NCBI GenBank assembly: GCA_963556495.2
Contig: OY747713.1
Span: 2,963,321 to 3,027,320 of the forward strand
DNA length: 64,000 nt
Origin: Valencia hispanica
Taxonomy: Eukaryota > Chordata > Actinopteri > Cyprinodontiformes > Valenciidae
Direction of reading: 5' to 3'
Numbering within the stretch: the first letter of the stretch is position 1; every line of letters starts with the position of its first letter. The notes under the pieces were generated by a model. That model was given only the letters and a program-made list of their open reading frames with translations. It was not told the origin of the DNA and did not search any database. Shown piece after piece: positions 1-11,060 of this stretch. Position numbers and translations under genes: made by a program.

Positions 1-399
1 AAAAACACAAAGCGGTCCTGGTCTGTCAAGTAGGAGCTGCACCAGACAATCCCACCACTACAGCAGAGTATTGGAGCCATTAGCTAAAGGAAAAAACAAT
101 ATAGGGCCCTGAAGGAGTACATTGCCAACAATAACTCAGAAATCTAGAGATTCATTTCACATATTTTCAAGAGAAATTTTAGAAATTCTCTGATATTAAA
201 GAAATCGATTTGAGAGAGAGAAAAGTCAGAACCAGTTAAAGACACAGATTTAAAATATTTAAACTAAGATGTTTCTGAAATTGTAAAGTCAGAAAATTGC
301 AAGAAAAACATGTAGACTCATTAGGTAAAAAAGTTCTGGAAGTTTGCTGAGATTTTAAATCAGTCCTCTAGGATATAAGCGTTAAATTCACAAGATTCG
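1..399. other. Unassigned sequence
   Basis: AT-rich sequence with no reading frame, repeat or RNA gene that I recognise. It precedes an inverted-repeat arm that starts near 400. Confidence 0.3.
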
Positions 400-1318
400 C
401 ATCTGGATACTTTGCAAAGTGTCAGTGGTTCATGCAGCTCTTTTCCTGGATCAGAACAACCTTTCCCAGGGGCAGACGAGGCCATGAACGCCTCATCTGG
501 AAACGGGACTGTAAGTGAGAAGCTGGAACAGGGCTGCTTCAAGTACGGTAGGTGTTATTATGCTGCTATATCTAAAGTTACACACTTGCACGGTGATCAA
601 TAATTTCATTCAGTTTATTTCTTTAGCGCCGATTCACAACAGATGTTTAATCTCAAGGTGCTTTACAAGAAAAGTCATTTCAATACAAACATTCCAGTTA
701 GTTTCAAAGTTTTCTAAGGAATCCCAGCAGATTTAATCGAGTCGTTGACTTGAGGTTGATGCAGACTCCAACCACATCAATCCCTCATACTGAGCAAGCA
801 TGTAGCGACAGTGGAGAGGAAAAACTCCCCTTTAACAGGAAGAAACCTCCAACAGAACCAGGCTCAGTAGGAGCGGCCATCTGCCACGACCGACTGGGGG
901 TTTGAGAAGACAGAGCAGAGACACAGAAGGGACAGAAGATCTGATATAAGAGAACTTTCTATGTTACAGAAAGTAAAAAGTTGATAACAGGACACAGTGG
1001 ATGTTCAGTTACTGGGAGGATCATCCCAGTCGATGCCCCCCGTCCAACAGGGCATTGCAGCCAAGCAGGATACCAGACCAGGTATATCTTCTATGGAGAG
1101 AAAAACACTGAGAGAAAACAAAGTTAACAGTCGAAATAACAGCAAATAATACAACTGGAGAGTAGTAGGAGAGAAAAGTAGCAGAGTGAAGAAAAGTGGT
1201 AAGATCTACTGATGCTGTTTGACGCGTTCATGGCCTCATCTGAACCCGGGAGAAGCCGTTCTGATCCAGAAAAAGAGCCGCATGAACCACAGACACTTAA
1301 ATATCCAGATGTGCAGCT
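400..1318. repeat. Inverted repeat pair flanking an L2 tail
   Basis: About 100 bases at 400-500 recur as the reverse complement at about 1212-1318. Shared blocks include GTGGTTCATGC, CTGGATCAGAAC and GAGGCCATGAACGC, with scattered substitutions. The two arms face each other around a minus-strand L2-like 3' tail (601-1206). Either an inverted-repeat element was split by the LINE tail, or two copies of a short interspersed repeat landed in opposite orientation. I do not recognise the family. Confidence 0.6.
601..1206 (-). mobile_element. L2-like LINE 3' tail, minus strand
   Basis: On the reverse strand this matches the 3' untranslated tail of the LINE whose longer copy lies at 13780-15345. Shared landmarks are GGATGATCCTCCCAGTAACT, the poly-pyrimidine GGTTTCTTCCTGTTAAAGG segment and a terminal AACAGATG / TTTATTT block at 601-650. 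There is no reverse transcriptase sequence in this copy, so it is a strongly 5'-truncated insertion. Clade assignment (L2/Maui type) is by recognition only. Confidence 0.75.
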
Positions 1319-1319
1319 C

Positions 1320-2719
1320 ATAAATTCACCATTTAAAGAGGATTACAGGATTTCTGTCTTTTTCTGTCTGAAATATTTGATTCTCAACAAACTCCTGAGT
1401 TTTTTTTCTAAAAGAGTTGTTCTTAAAAAAAAATTTTACTTTGCAATGTCAAAAAATATCTTAGTTTGAATATTGATAATTATGCCTTTAATCATGGAAT
1501 AAAAAAAAAAACTTTTTGACATCATAGAATTTCTTAGTTTTTTTCTTGAAAATAGGTCAAATTAATCTAAAAATTTCTGCGCTTTTTGTTGGAAATGTAC
1601 TGCTCCGTGGCTAATTTATATTCTATTTGATCTAAAATGACCCTAATACTCCGTCGTACACCAGTGACCATATGGCCACCTGCAATTTATTATTTTACCA
1701 TTCAGATTAGCTTTACATATTAACATTCGATTATAGTAATGCAGAACAACTACTAGTCATGTATTTTACAAATCCAGTCTTATGGCAGAGTAGCAAGATG
1801 GAGGAAGAAAGCTTGATCAGAGGAGATCAATTCATCCAGCACAGCGAAACATGGTGGTGGCAGCATCATGCTGTGGGGACGCTCAGTCGGTTCCTCGGTC
1901 CGACTTGCTCCACCCATGTGATCAGATTCCTCAGATCCTGGATCAGATCCTGTTTGTGTCTGCTGCTCACTGAGTCAGTGGAGCAGATAAGATGGACAGA
2001 TTGTGACGCTGGAGCTCCTCAGGTGTTTGTACTCGGCCCCCCGTCTGAAGCCTCTTTGGCTTATTATCTCAGCAGAGCGATCTGTTGGCGATTCAGGAGC
2101 TTTAGATGTCTGATCAGGATAAAGCCTGAATGCTTCACTGCCTTCTTCTGAGGTAACAGCAGGTCCACTGAGCTCTGCAGCAGGATCTGGAAGACCAGAT
2201 CCCAGACACTGATAGTTCTGTTGGGGACCGGAGGGTTTGGGCTCCTCGGCCGACTCCGAAATGTGCCGGGAACATTTCTGCTTCTGGAAAGGTTGGCGTT
2301 GGACTCGTCTGCATCAGCCACATACCGCTGGCATCCGCTCCAGACAAATTACAGCCGCTCTGAGATAGATCTGGGTCTCCTGGGGGGAGTTGGGCTGAAA
2401 TAAGTGAAGTTTCAGATCAGGACCCTTCCACTGACTGTATACACTGGCTGCTTCTTGCAGCTAGGCAGCCATTTTACAGATTACCATCATGCTTATTTGA
2501 AGCGGTCTGGTTTTGGTGGCTGTAGCAGGACCGTTTCTCGGCAGCTCTGTTACTGAGCAAAACTCACCTCCAGTTCAGTGAGAAAATGGAGGTTGGTGGT
2601 TCACTCTTTGGCTACCAGGTGACCTTGGAGCAAGGCAGTGTTTATGGATATCCAGTAATAAATACTGTAGGATCCACAGGTGGGACTGGATTTATGTGTT
2701 AAGGAGTAAAAAAAAAAGA
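1320..2719. other. Mostly unassigned, with a Tc1-like scrap
   Basis: No gene is supported. At about 1836-1880 the stretch GGTGGTGGCAGCATCATGCT is the hallmark of the Tc1 transposase coding region (GGGSIMLWG), in + orientation. The flanks have diverged too far to outline an element. The rest is AT-rich to 1760 and then roughly balanced in composition, with no recognised content. Confidence 0.4.
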
Positions 2720-4690
2720 GAGGTGTAACGGTTCCCCAAAAGTCCCGGTTTGGTGCGTAAAATTTGTTACAGCCAGTGAACAAAGTGAAAAAGAAAATTG
2801 TTTTTGTGTAATGACATTTAAAATCAAACTGTACTTACAGTAAATTTTCCAACAAAATGTTTTCTGATAGCATAGAAATAAATATAATAAAATATATAAT
2901 AAAATATGAAATAAATAACATACAACAGTTAGTAAAAGTATTTAGAAGTCTATTCTCTGAGCTACAGGGAGCCAGTGTAAGGACTTTAGAACTGGGGTGA
3001 TGTGCTCTACTTTCCTGGTTCTAGTGAGGAACACGAGCAGCAGCGTTCTGGATCACCTGCAGCTGTCTGATTGACTTTTTAGGCAGACCTGTGAAGACGC
3101 TGTTGCAGTAATCAATCCGACTAAAGATAAACGCATGGATGAGTTTTTCTAGGTCCTGTTGTGACATCAGTCCTTTAATCCTAGAAATGTTCTTCAGGTG
3201 ATAGAAGGCTGACCTTGTTATTGACCTTTATGTGACCCTGGAGGTTCAGGTCTGAGTCCATCACTACACCTAGATCTCAGGCCTGATCAGTAGTTTCTAG
3301 CTGGATTAACTGAAGCTGTGTGCTGACTGTTGATCGTTCCTCTTTAGGTCCAAAAGTAATTACTTCTGTTTTGTTTCTGTTCATCTGGAGAAAGTTATGA
3401 CACATCCATCCATTGATTTGCTCGATGCATTTATTTAGGGTTTGGATGGGTTCAAAGTCACCTGGTGACATCGTAATGTAGAGCTGAGTTTCATCTGCAT
3501 AGTTATGGTAGCTAATCTTATTGGTTGTTATAATCTGAGCTAGTGGGAGCATGTAGATATTAAATAAGAGGGGCCCTAAGATGGAGACCTGGGGCACCCC
3601 ACATGTGATTTCTGTTCGTTCTGATGAAAAGTTTCCTATTGAAACAAAGAAGTCCCTGTTCTTTAGGTAGGACTCAAACCAGCCAAGTCCTGTACCAGAG
3701 AGACTGACCCAGCTCTCCAGTCGTCCAATAGTGTATCATGATCAACAGTCAAATGCTGCACTAAGGTCCAACAGAACCAGCACTGTGGTTCTACCACAGT
3801 CTGTATTTTGACGAGGGCAGTCTCAGTGCTGTGGTGAGCACGGAAATCAGACTGAAAAACATCAAAGTGGTTGGTCATTGTTAGGAAGCTGAAACACAGC
3901 AGTAATACAATAATCTTACTAATGATAACAAGAGGTAAAAAGTTCACTGGGGGTTAAGCTGTTACCTGATCCAGATGTTGCATGAGTTATACAGGTGAGG
4001 TGGGAGGGGCTACAGCGCATTGCTAGTCTAATTGTTTAATCACTTAATCACAAGTTCCTTTTCCCTAGTTTCTCTTGGATTCATGGGTTCTATTTTTATT
4101 TGGCTTTTTATACCCTTTAGTATGCATGAAAACAAAAGATGATGTTAGATAAATAACTTTATTTTCAGTATTTATGTGGGACACTGTGGTGGGGGGGCGG
4201 AGCTCCTTCCGATCCGCTTTCAGCCCCTGCTGCAAAACATCGCAGACGCCACTGACTAATTCCTGGAAGAAACATTCTTAACACAATCTTACAGTCAGGT
4301 GTCCAGTCTGCTTATACTTTATTGCTACATTAAGAGAACGGCACCAACGAGGGCAGCTAAGCGGGGTCCTTCTGCTCAGTAACATCTGTGGTAGCTAACA
4401 GCAACAGACGCTAATGGACGTTGGTAACCAGTAAACATGTAACACCGGGAAGCCCAAGTGTTCCCAAACAGGAAGCTTCAACAACGGAAGCGGGAATTAA
4501 GCTCCTGCTCTCCCTTAGAAGAGTCGCTGGTCATAACTTCTGCTAGCAGGAGGGTGGATGTGTTTACAGAGGCACATGTGTTGCTGGCTAAAGTGCAACG
4601 GAGTTATGCTTCCGTGTGGAAACTCAGTAAACTAAAGAAGGTTCCTGACCGAAAAATCAGAATACGGATACGTGTAGCGTTACACCCCTA
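2720..4690. mobile_element. hAT-like nonautonomous element, copy 1, split by a LINE
   Basis: The left end reads AGGTGTAACGGTTC (2720) and the right end, reverse-complemented, reads TAGGGGTGTAACGCTAC (4690). These terminal inverted repeats resemble those of hAT transposons. Internal blocks, such as GGTGAGGTGGGAGGGGCT (about 3990) and GGACACTGTGGTGGGGG (about 4170), recur in the same order in a second copy at 31965-32827. No transposase frame remains. A minus-strand LINE fragment (2945-3955) sits inside this copy and is absent from copy 2. Confidence 0.65.
2945..3955 (-). pseudogene. L2-like reverse transcriptase fragment
   Basis: Read on the minus strand, this encodes scattered LINE reverse transcriptase blocks. 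FQSDFRAHHSTETALVKI is the early fingers motif, [15 protein letters not shown] is motif [10 protein letters not shown] is motif C with the second catalytic Asp replaced by Glu, and RIDYCNSVFTGLPKKSI is the thumb region. Frames change several times and stops interrupt it, so it cannot be active. It belongs to the same family as the 3' end at 55866-56660, with which it shares the KNISRIKGLM and LPKKSIRQLQ segments. Both ends are truncated. It lies inside the hAT-like element and is therefore the younger insertion. Confidence 0.8.
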
Positions 4691-5299
4691 GTGAAAAAAT
4701 TTTTATTATCTCCCTTCGTCTTAGAAACCAGAGACTAACCTTACTCTGTCAGAGGTCCAGCTCTGAACCAGAACTTTTCAACTGGGCTCCAGTTCGGACC
4801 GGTCCAGAAGCTCAATGAGGTCCTGAAACCCGTATAGATGTCCTCTGGATCATCGTCCATCGTCACCAATCTACCTGCTGGTTTGACATGAAGTTATCCT
4901 GTAGCGATGCATCCACTTTCTGAAACACAGCCCCCACACCATGATACTGCCACCACTGTGTTGGACAGCTGGTCCATGTGGACAGCTACAGGTTCTGGAG
5001 GGTCGGATTGTTTCTTGGAGGATGTTTGGCTGCCGTCACAGCAGCTACCGGTTCATGGTGGCTTTGGTTGGTTCTTAACATGTGAGCCTGGTTCCTTTCA
5101 TCTGACAGGGACACGTTGGGTCTTCTTCCAGACTATACTGCAGAACTGAATGTTTGAAGTGACCATCTGTAGATCTGTAGATGTTTAGAAAAGGCTCTAA
5201 ACAACTTTCCCAGCTGTGTAAATCTGCAGTTTTCCCTCTTGGATCTTCACTGAGTTCCTTGGAGTGTTGGCCAGTCCAGTGATCCGTCAGACAGATCCC
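4691..5299. other. Unassigned, with a minus-strand Tc1-like scrap
   Basis: At about 4925-4965 the text CCATGATACTGCCACCACTG is the reverse complement of the Tc1 transposase GGGSIMLWG coding block. Following bases (to about 5290) resemble degraded transposon sequence. No reading frame or terminus can be defined. Confidence 0.4.
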
Positions 5300-6380
5300 A
5301 TTTATGTTCTGGAGTAACTCGTATATCCTCACACATAGAGTGACATATTTCCAGCCTTTATTTCTTGAGGCTCTGATGGTTCTGGCTCACAGAGCACGGA
5401 AACCAAAAATTCAGCGTCTCAGAACATCACCATATTTGATCAGATCAATAAGAAATTCGATTTTATACAGAAATTCCAGGATTCATTAAACTATGTTCAT
5501 TTCTATGTACTCAGTTCTGGGTCTGGGCTCCTTTTGCTTTAATTCCTGCATCAGTGCGGCGTGGCATGGAGGAGACCAGCCTGTGGTTCTGCTGACGTCC
5601 TGGACGACCAGGTTGCTTTAATAGAACCTCCATCTAATCTGCATTGTTGGTTCTGGTGTCTCTCATCTTCCTCCATAGATTCTCTATGAGGTTCTGGTCA
5701 GGCCCATTTGCTGGCCAATCAAGCCCAGAACCACCCAGGTCATTGGACCAGCTTCTGGTACCTTAGGCAGTGTGGGACGGTACCAAGTACTGCTGGAAAA
5801 TGAAATCAGAATATCCATAAAGCTTTAAAATGTTCTGTGTTGACTGGACTCTAGAAAACCCAGTGGACCAGAACCAGCAGATGACATGGCTCCCCAGATC
5901 GTCACTGACTGGACCTCCAGTAACATGGGTTCTGGTCCCCTCCACTCGTCCTCCAGACTCTGGGATACTGATTTATGAATTAAATGAAAACTTTACTTTC
6001 ATCTGAAAAGAGGAGTTTGGACCACTGAGCAACAGTCCGGTTCTGGTTCTAAGCCCAGGTATAGGATCCATCTTGATCTTCTGACTCCAGCCTCAGTCCG
6101 ACCCTTGTGAAGCTCCCCCGGATTATTGAATGGATTCTGCAGTTACTCCTGTTTCTGGTGCATGTTTTCCTTCCACTCAACTTTCCATGATTATGCCTGG
6201 ATACAGCTCTGAACAACCAGCTTCTCTTGCAATGACCCTTTGTGTTGTCTTCTCCTCCTTGTGGAGGAGGTCAGTGACTGTCCACTGGACGTCTGTCCAC
6301 CATGGAGTCTTCTTCATCAGTGAAATTTCACTCTATGTGTGATATATCTATATAATAGATCAGTTTCACTTTCTGCAAAG
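5300..6380 (-). mobile_element. DNA transposon remnant, about 1.1 kb
   Basis: This is a degraded interspersed element. Recognisable blocks, read on the + strand, include TTTATTTCTTGAGGCTCTGATGG (5355), ATTCTCTATGAGGTTCTGG (5680), TTTGGACCACTGAGCAACAG (6014), CTTCCACTCAACTTTCCATG (6170) and CCTTGTGGAGGAGGTCAGTG (6257). The last two recur, diverged, at 44170-44330. The + strand is probably antisense to the former transposase, so minus is given. The family is common in fish genomes, but I cannot name its superfamily from sequence alone. Confidence 0.55.
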
Positions 6381-7199
6381 AGGGACAAAAATAAACTTTT
6401 TCATAATATTGTCTTTTTTTTTAGCTGTACCTACTCGAGTCTGAATAAACTTTAAACAACTTCTTGCAGTTGTTTGCTGGATAATCAGGAAAACCATCAA
6501 AGATCCAGAACAGACAGAACCGTATTGCCAGGCCATGAGGGAATGCAGACTTTTTAGGCGTCCATTTTTGGCAGTATCCGAGCAAACAACTGCTCATTCT
6601 GTTACCACAACGTTCTGGCTCTGCTTCTTCCTTCCAATAAAAACCCGTCAGAGTGGAAGATCAGGAATAAGGACGAGTAAATCACCCGGCCCGCAGCGGC
6701 AGAAAAATCTGGCCCTCAGGGAGCCTTTTCCCCAATCAGGGAGCCGATCCACCCACAACATGAATCAGCTCGTCTTCTCTCATGACTCACTGAGCTGGCT
6801 GAGCTCCCTGAGGCCATGTTGGCTCAACAGCCTCATCGTCATCATCATCACTTCTTCAAAGAGACGTCTTCCCTTTAATCAAGTCGCTATAATAAATTCC
6901 CGCTGCTTCCCAGGAGCTCAGAGACACCGAAACGTTGTTGTTTTTCTCCAGGCCCGTTCCGGATCCACCTGCCGGTTGTGGTCGCCTGACGTCTCAGGTG
7001 GGGCTATTTTGACCCAGATCAAACAGAGGAACACCTGCCATCAGAGGTGAGCAGTGTGATCCTCCAGGAGCTCAAAGGAAAACCACAGACCCCGCCCTGC
7101 TGAACTCTGTTCCACCCGGTTCTGTCCTTTTGTCTCTCACAGATCAATCGCTGGACCCAGAGGGCCTGAATTCAGAAACACTCGAACGGTTCATAAAAC
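6381..7199. other. Unassigned sequence
   Basis: A frame of 171 codons is open at 6535-7050 on the + strand. It has no domain I recognise, low-complexity composition and no splice or CpG context, so I do not call it a gene. No repeat ends are visible. Confidence 0.3.
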
Positions 7200-7440
7200 T
7201 GCTCTCAGTAGCAACTGTTACATGACCCATATTGTTTTTTGTTTTTTTTTGCACCTGTCTGATTTGCACCTATCGTTACCTGCAAGTATATATCAATCTG
7301 TTTAGCATATTATATATATTTTTTTATTTAAGTGTTTGTCTTTTTGTTCTCGCATGTTTGCACAAAGTACCGCAGCAATTTCCTAACGTTGTAAACCTGC
7401 CCAACATTTGGCAACAAACCCTTTCTGATTCTGAACTGGT
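7200..7440 (+). mobile_element. LINE 3' tail fragment
   Basis: A T-rich stretch containing GCACCT and TTTGTTCTCGCATG blocks ends with ACCCTTTCTGATTCTG (about 7418-7434). This resembles the AAAGYTATTCTGATTCTG-type termini of CR1/Rex1-like LINEs, and a similar terminus is seen at 50240-50275. No coding sequence remains. Confidence 0.45.
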
Positions 7441-7555
7441 ATTCCGGGGCCCAGAAATGGTTATAGTTTAATCTGAACATCAACACGCCTATTTTAGATC
7501 AGAATAAACGGAGCAGGAAGATGGAGCACCAAGGTGTTCCTCTGAAGCTGTGGGT

Positions 7556-7582
7556 CAGTGGTTCTCAGCCCTGGCCCTCACC
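7556..7582 (+). mobile_element. hAT (Charlie-type) terminus fragment
   Basis: CAGTGGTTCTCAGCCCTGGC resembles the terminal inverted repeat of Charlie-type hAT elements (CAGTGGTTCTCAACC). No partner end was identified nearby. Confidence 0.4.
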
Positions 7583-7967
7583 ATGGGGTGCAGTTTGTAA
7601 AATTACAGTAAAAACATTAACAGCAAAATTTTTGGCATATGCCTTGTCCACACGTAGCCGCGATATCTCACAAAACAAAGATATTTTTCTACGGCTTGGC
7701 CCGTCATCCACACGAAAACGCAGATTTACGGCACTGAAAACTTCTAAAAACTCCAGCCAAAGTGAAGATTTGCTTTCTCTCCGTTTTAAGCGTGTGTACA
7801 GAAATAACTTTAGTTGTCTCAGAGTCTCAGCGGCGCTTTCTGCGCTTTGGCCACGTCAACTTTTCACGCTTTTGCCGCTTTTGCCGCTTTTCAAGCTTCA
7901 AAGGGGCAAAAGCGAGAAACGCAGAAGTTCAGCTAGCTTAACTTTCAGGCGTCGTCCCCTGAGCGTC

Positions 7968-8021
7968 AACCAATCAGTGTCTCACTGTAGTGACGTCGCT
8001 ACAGTGAGACACTGATTGGTT
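7968..8021. repeat. Perfect 23-bp inverted repeat
   Basis: The arms AACCAATCAGTGTCTCACTG... (7968-7990) and their exact reverse complement (7999-8021) flank an 8-base spacer, TGACGTCG. This would form a strong hairpin in single-stranded DNA or RNA. It probably belongs to a small nested MITE rather than to a terminator or regulatory RNA. Confidence 0.85.
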
Positions 8022-8105
8022 GGGCGAGCTTTGCAAGCTTTAAAAGCGTCAGGCTTAAAAGTGTAAAGGCGTCAAACTACTCGCTTTGTAAGCGTTGTTT
8101 CATTA

Positions 8106-8763
8106 AGCCTGCCGCACACGAGAGCTATCTGCTGAGCAAAAAGTCATTGGAGGCATTGCTCAGCAGATAGCTCGCCGTGTGCGGCTAATTTTTGGTGAGT
8201 TTTCTACCGCCTTGAGGTGAAAATCAAACAGGTTTGATATTTTTCGCCTTGCGAGGTGAAAAACTCACCGTGTGCGCTCTACATGAGCTGAGTGCTGAGG
8301 GGAAATATTCAAGTGACCAATCAAAACGCATCCCCTGCTCACATGATTCCAAGATGGCAGCCCACAGAGAAGATCACATTTTAGAAGATAACCTCGTGGG
8401 TACTCGACCGTGACCCATATTTTCCTAACCTCCAAACGGTGGCGGCGGCGACGCCTCGTAAACAACACGAGAAGCAGCATTTCCTCCAAATCCATCTCTG
8501 TCTCCGTTTCATTCATTGTTTTCACTGAAAACAGGGGGCTGCCATCTTGGAATCATGTGAGCGGAGGATGCGTTTTGATTGGTAGCTTGACTATTTCCCC
8601 TCAGCACTCAGCTCACGTAGAGCGCCCACAGTGAGGCGAAAAATATCAAACCTGTTTGATTTTCACCTCAACGCCTCGTGAGCCGCACACGGCGAGCTGT
8701 CTGCTGAGCAAACGGCCTCGAATGACTTTTTGCTCAGCAGACAGCTCTCGTGTGCGGCGGGCT
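8106..8763. mobile_element. PIF/Harbinger-like MITE with TTA target duplication
   Basis: The element begins AGCCTGCCGCACACGAGAGC and ends with the near-exact inverse GCTCTCGTGTGCGGCGGGCT. It is flanked by TTA on both sides (8103-8105 and 8764-8766). A 3-bp TTA/TAA duplication is typical of PIF/Harbinger insertions. Long inverted arms of about 260 bp (8106-8370 and 8535-8763) share blocks such as CAAACAGGTTTGATATTTTTCGCC. They enclose a unique loop of about 165 bp. Each arm holds its own hairpin around GCTGAGCAAAAAGTCATT. No transposase is present, so it was mobilised in trans. Confidence 0.8.
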
Positions 8764-9429
8764 TTAGGCTCTGCGACTTCACTTTCTGCGACTAAAAATG
8801 CTGCGACATCACATGTGCGACCTGTGTTTACACTCAGAAACAGCATTTATGCCCTCAGAGACCTGTTGGCATCATCGATTGTCCAAGCACTTTATGTTTG
8901 CTTGTTTTTACAAGCTCAATTACTGCTCTATGTAGAAGTTAGAACATAGAAAGTTACTCTGAGTGGAGAGGATTTGGGGGAACTACTGCCCCCTACAGGT
9001 TTGGCATGTCTATGAATGTGCTTAACAACGGACTTATGTGGTCAGGTGTGGACAGAGATTCTTTTTAAAACAAGCTGGTGAGAATGTTCATTTAAAAAAA
9101 AAACTCGGCTACGTGTGTACATGGCCTTATTTAGCCTGTTATAAGTCATATTTGTGTCCATGCTATTTATTAATTTATAAATGTCACAGTTTCAAACTTA
9201 ATATCTAACTTCAAACTAAATACCTGGTTAGCAAACTCACCTTTTTATCAATGTCCTTCCCGACATGTCCAACAGTTCAGCTTTAAACGTAAGACGAGCC
9301 GTTTTAACGGGAATACAGACGTTTACAGTTGTATTTACAGCAACAGTGATGCACCAGCAGCAGGAGTTAATATAGAGGTTAGCAAGACCCAGCTTTTATT
9401 TTGATAGTCCACTTCCGTTTCTCGGCAAG

Positions 9430-9946
9430 TAAATTAGCATATGAGCTAAATATTTTGCTCTGACCTAAACGTTTACTTCGAAGCTATATATTTAGCTGTC
9501 CAGTTTAGCTTGCTAGCTAAATGTTTAGCTTCAAGCAAAATAATATAGCTCCAAGCTAAATATTTAGCTAAATATTTAGCTTGGAGCTAAACGTTTACTT
9601 CGAAGCTATATATTTAGCTGTCCAGTTTAGCTTGCTAGCTAAATGTTTAGCTCCAAGCTAAATATTTAGCTTGGAGCTAAACGTTTACTTCGAAGATATA
9701 TGTTTAGCTGTCCAGTTTAGCTTGCTAGCTAAATATTTAGCTTCAAACTAAATATTTAGTTTGAAGCTAAACATTTACTTTGAAGCTATATATTTCGCTG
9801 TCCAGTTTAGCTTCAAGCTAAATATTTAGCTTGAAGCTAAACGTTTACTTCAAAGCTATATATTTAGCTGTCCAGTCTAACTTGCAAGCAAAATATTTAG
9901 CTCCAAGCTAAATATTTAGCTCCAAGCTAAATATTTACTTCAAACG

Positions 9947-10004
<58 letters not shown>

Positions 10005-10065
10005 CTGTCCAGTTTAGCTTGCTAGCTAAATATTTTTGCTTCAAACTGGAGCTGAATGTTTAGTT
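9430..10065. repeat. AGCTAAAT minisatellite, AT-rich
   Basis: Repeats of roughly 100 bp are built from AGCTAAATATTTAGCT palindromes and the block GCTATATATTTAGCTGTCCA, repeated about five times with small changes. Each unit is itself palindromic, so the array can fold into multiple stem-loops. A pure AT run (9948-10003) interrupts it and the last partial unit follows. Confidence 0.9.
9948..10003. repeat. AT dinucleotide microsatellite
   Basis: Uninterrupted alternating AT for about 55 bases, inside the AGCTAAAT minisatellite. Such tracts are prone to cruciform extrusion and length change. Confidence 0.97.
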
Positions 10066-10119
10066 TGTAAATGAACCCCCTTTTTTCTCTCACGACTAAA
10101 TAACCCAAATTGTTGCTGT

Positions 10120-10420
10120 TATTTGACTGTGTAAGTTCGTAACAAAGCGGACATGAGGAGGAGAGGAGACATTACAAAGCACTGTTCATCCAGGAGCTTG
10201 AAGTTGAAAGGTTGGGCCACTTTCAAGTACCTTGGTGTCCATATTAGTGAGGAGGACCTCACCTGGGCATTGATTACCGGGTTAGGAAAGCCCAACAACG
10301 CTGTGTTTTCTAGCATCATAACCAGCTGCATTACAGTGTAGTTTAGCAGCGCTACTGTTGCAGATCGCATTCCCCTCCAGAGAGTGGTTAAGACTGCACC
10401 ATGGCCGGTTCTAGACAGGG
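10120..10420 (+). pseudogene. LINE reverse transcriptase C-terminal scrap
   Basis: The + strand encodes FKYLGVHISEEDLTWA (about 10224-10270), the conserved FKYLGV motif downstream of the catalytic YxDD box in jockey-superfamily LINEs. The reading frame ends within 100 codons and the upstream palm motifs are absent. It is a dead fragment, probably of the Rex/Babar-like type seen complete at 59649-62184. Confidence 0.65.
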
Positions 10421-10699
10421 GCCAACGGGGACCAGTGCCCCTGTAGGACTGGTCCTGGCCCCTCTTTTAGCCTCTGTACTGAAGAGACAATAGTAAATCA
10501 ATTTCTTATGATGGTATGGGGTAGAAACCATAGCTAATTGCCAATTTCAGTTATCTTCACAATTTGTTTTTAACAATGAATTAAAAATTAAGGTGTTGCA
10601 CTTTTAACTTCAGCCGCATTGAGATAGGATCACAGTTTTCATCTGCTAGATCAGGGGGTCATTTATGATATTAAACGATTAAATATTGCACTTATTTTT

Positions 10700-11060
10700 T
10701 TGTTTAATTCTTTTGTTCTTTGCCCTCATGAACAAACCCTGAAAAATTTGGTCTTGAACCGCCTCTGTTGGCTCTGCAGAACGTTTACCGTCGCAGAGCC
10801 AACAGGAGAGCTGCCCCCATACTTAAAGATCTCCCACATCCAGCTGTTCACACGTCTGCTCTCAGGTCGGAGGTACAGGAGAGTGAAATGCAGAACTGCA
10901 AGATTTAAAAACTCTTTTGTTCCTTCTGTTATTAGACTTTTGAATAGTTGCGCTTGGCCAGAGAGAGACAACACTGAGACAAAGACGGACAGAAAGACGT
11001 CAGGACTCTCAGATGTTCCTCTCAGATCAGATTACAGCCAAATATGAGAACAAGAGGATC
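10700..11060 (+). pseudogene. LINE C-terminal coding scrap
   Basis: The + strand frame at 10700-11047 contains the segments SGRRYRRVKCRTARFKNSFV and PSVIRLLN. These resemble the last coding residues of Rex1/CR1-like LINEs (GRRYR...NSFVPSAIRLLN). There is no catalytic domain. It may be the end of the LINE represented at 10120-10420, separated by about 280 bases of other sequence. Confidence 0.55.

Larger units (their letters stand above)
7640..9128. mobile_element. Nonautonomous DNA element with nested insertions
   Basis: The left end carries GTCCACACGTAGCCG (about 7646-7660). The right end, reverse-complemented, carries AAGGCCATGTACACACGTAGCCG (9104-9127), so the termini are inverted repeats. 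The left subterminal block (CACAAAACAAAGATATTTTTCTACGG at about 7667) recurs at 37020-37060. No transposase frame remains. A Harbinger-like MITE (8106-8763) and a hairpin-rich block (about 7830-8100) lie inside. I cannot fix the target duplication or the superfamily. Confidence 0.55.

Noticed and set aside
6535..7050. 171-codon + strand frame as a gene
   Set aside because: No recognisable domain, no splice sites or CpG island, and the composition is like the non-coding flanks.
7968..8021. Rho-independent terminator or CRE regulatory site
   Set aside because: The hairpin has no U-run, the genome is eukaryotic, and the TGACGTCG spacer is off the CRE consensus and inside nested MITE sequence.
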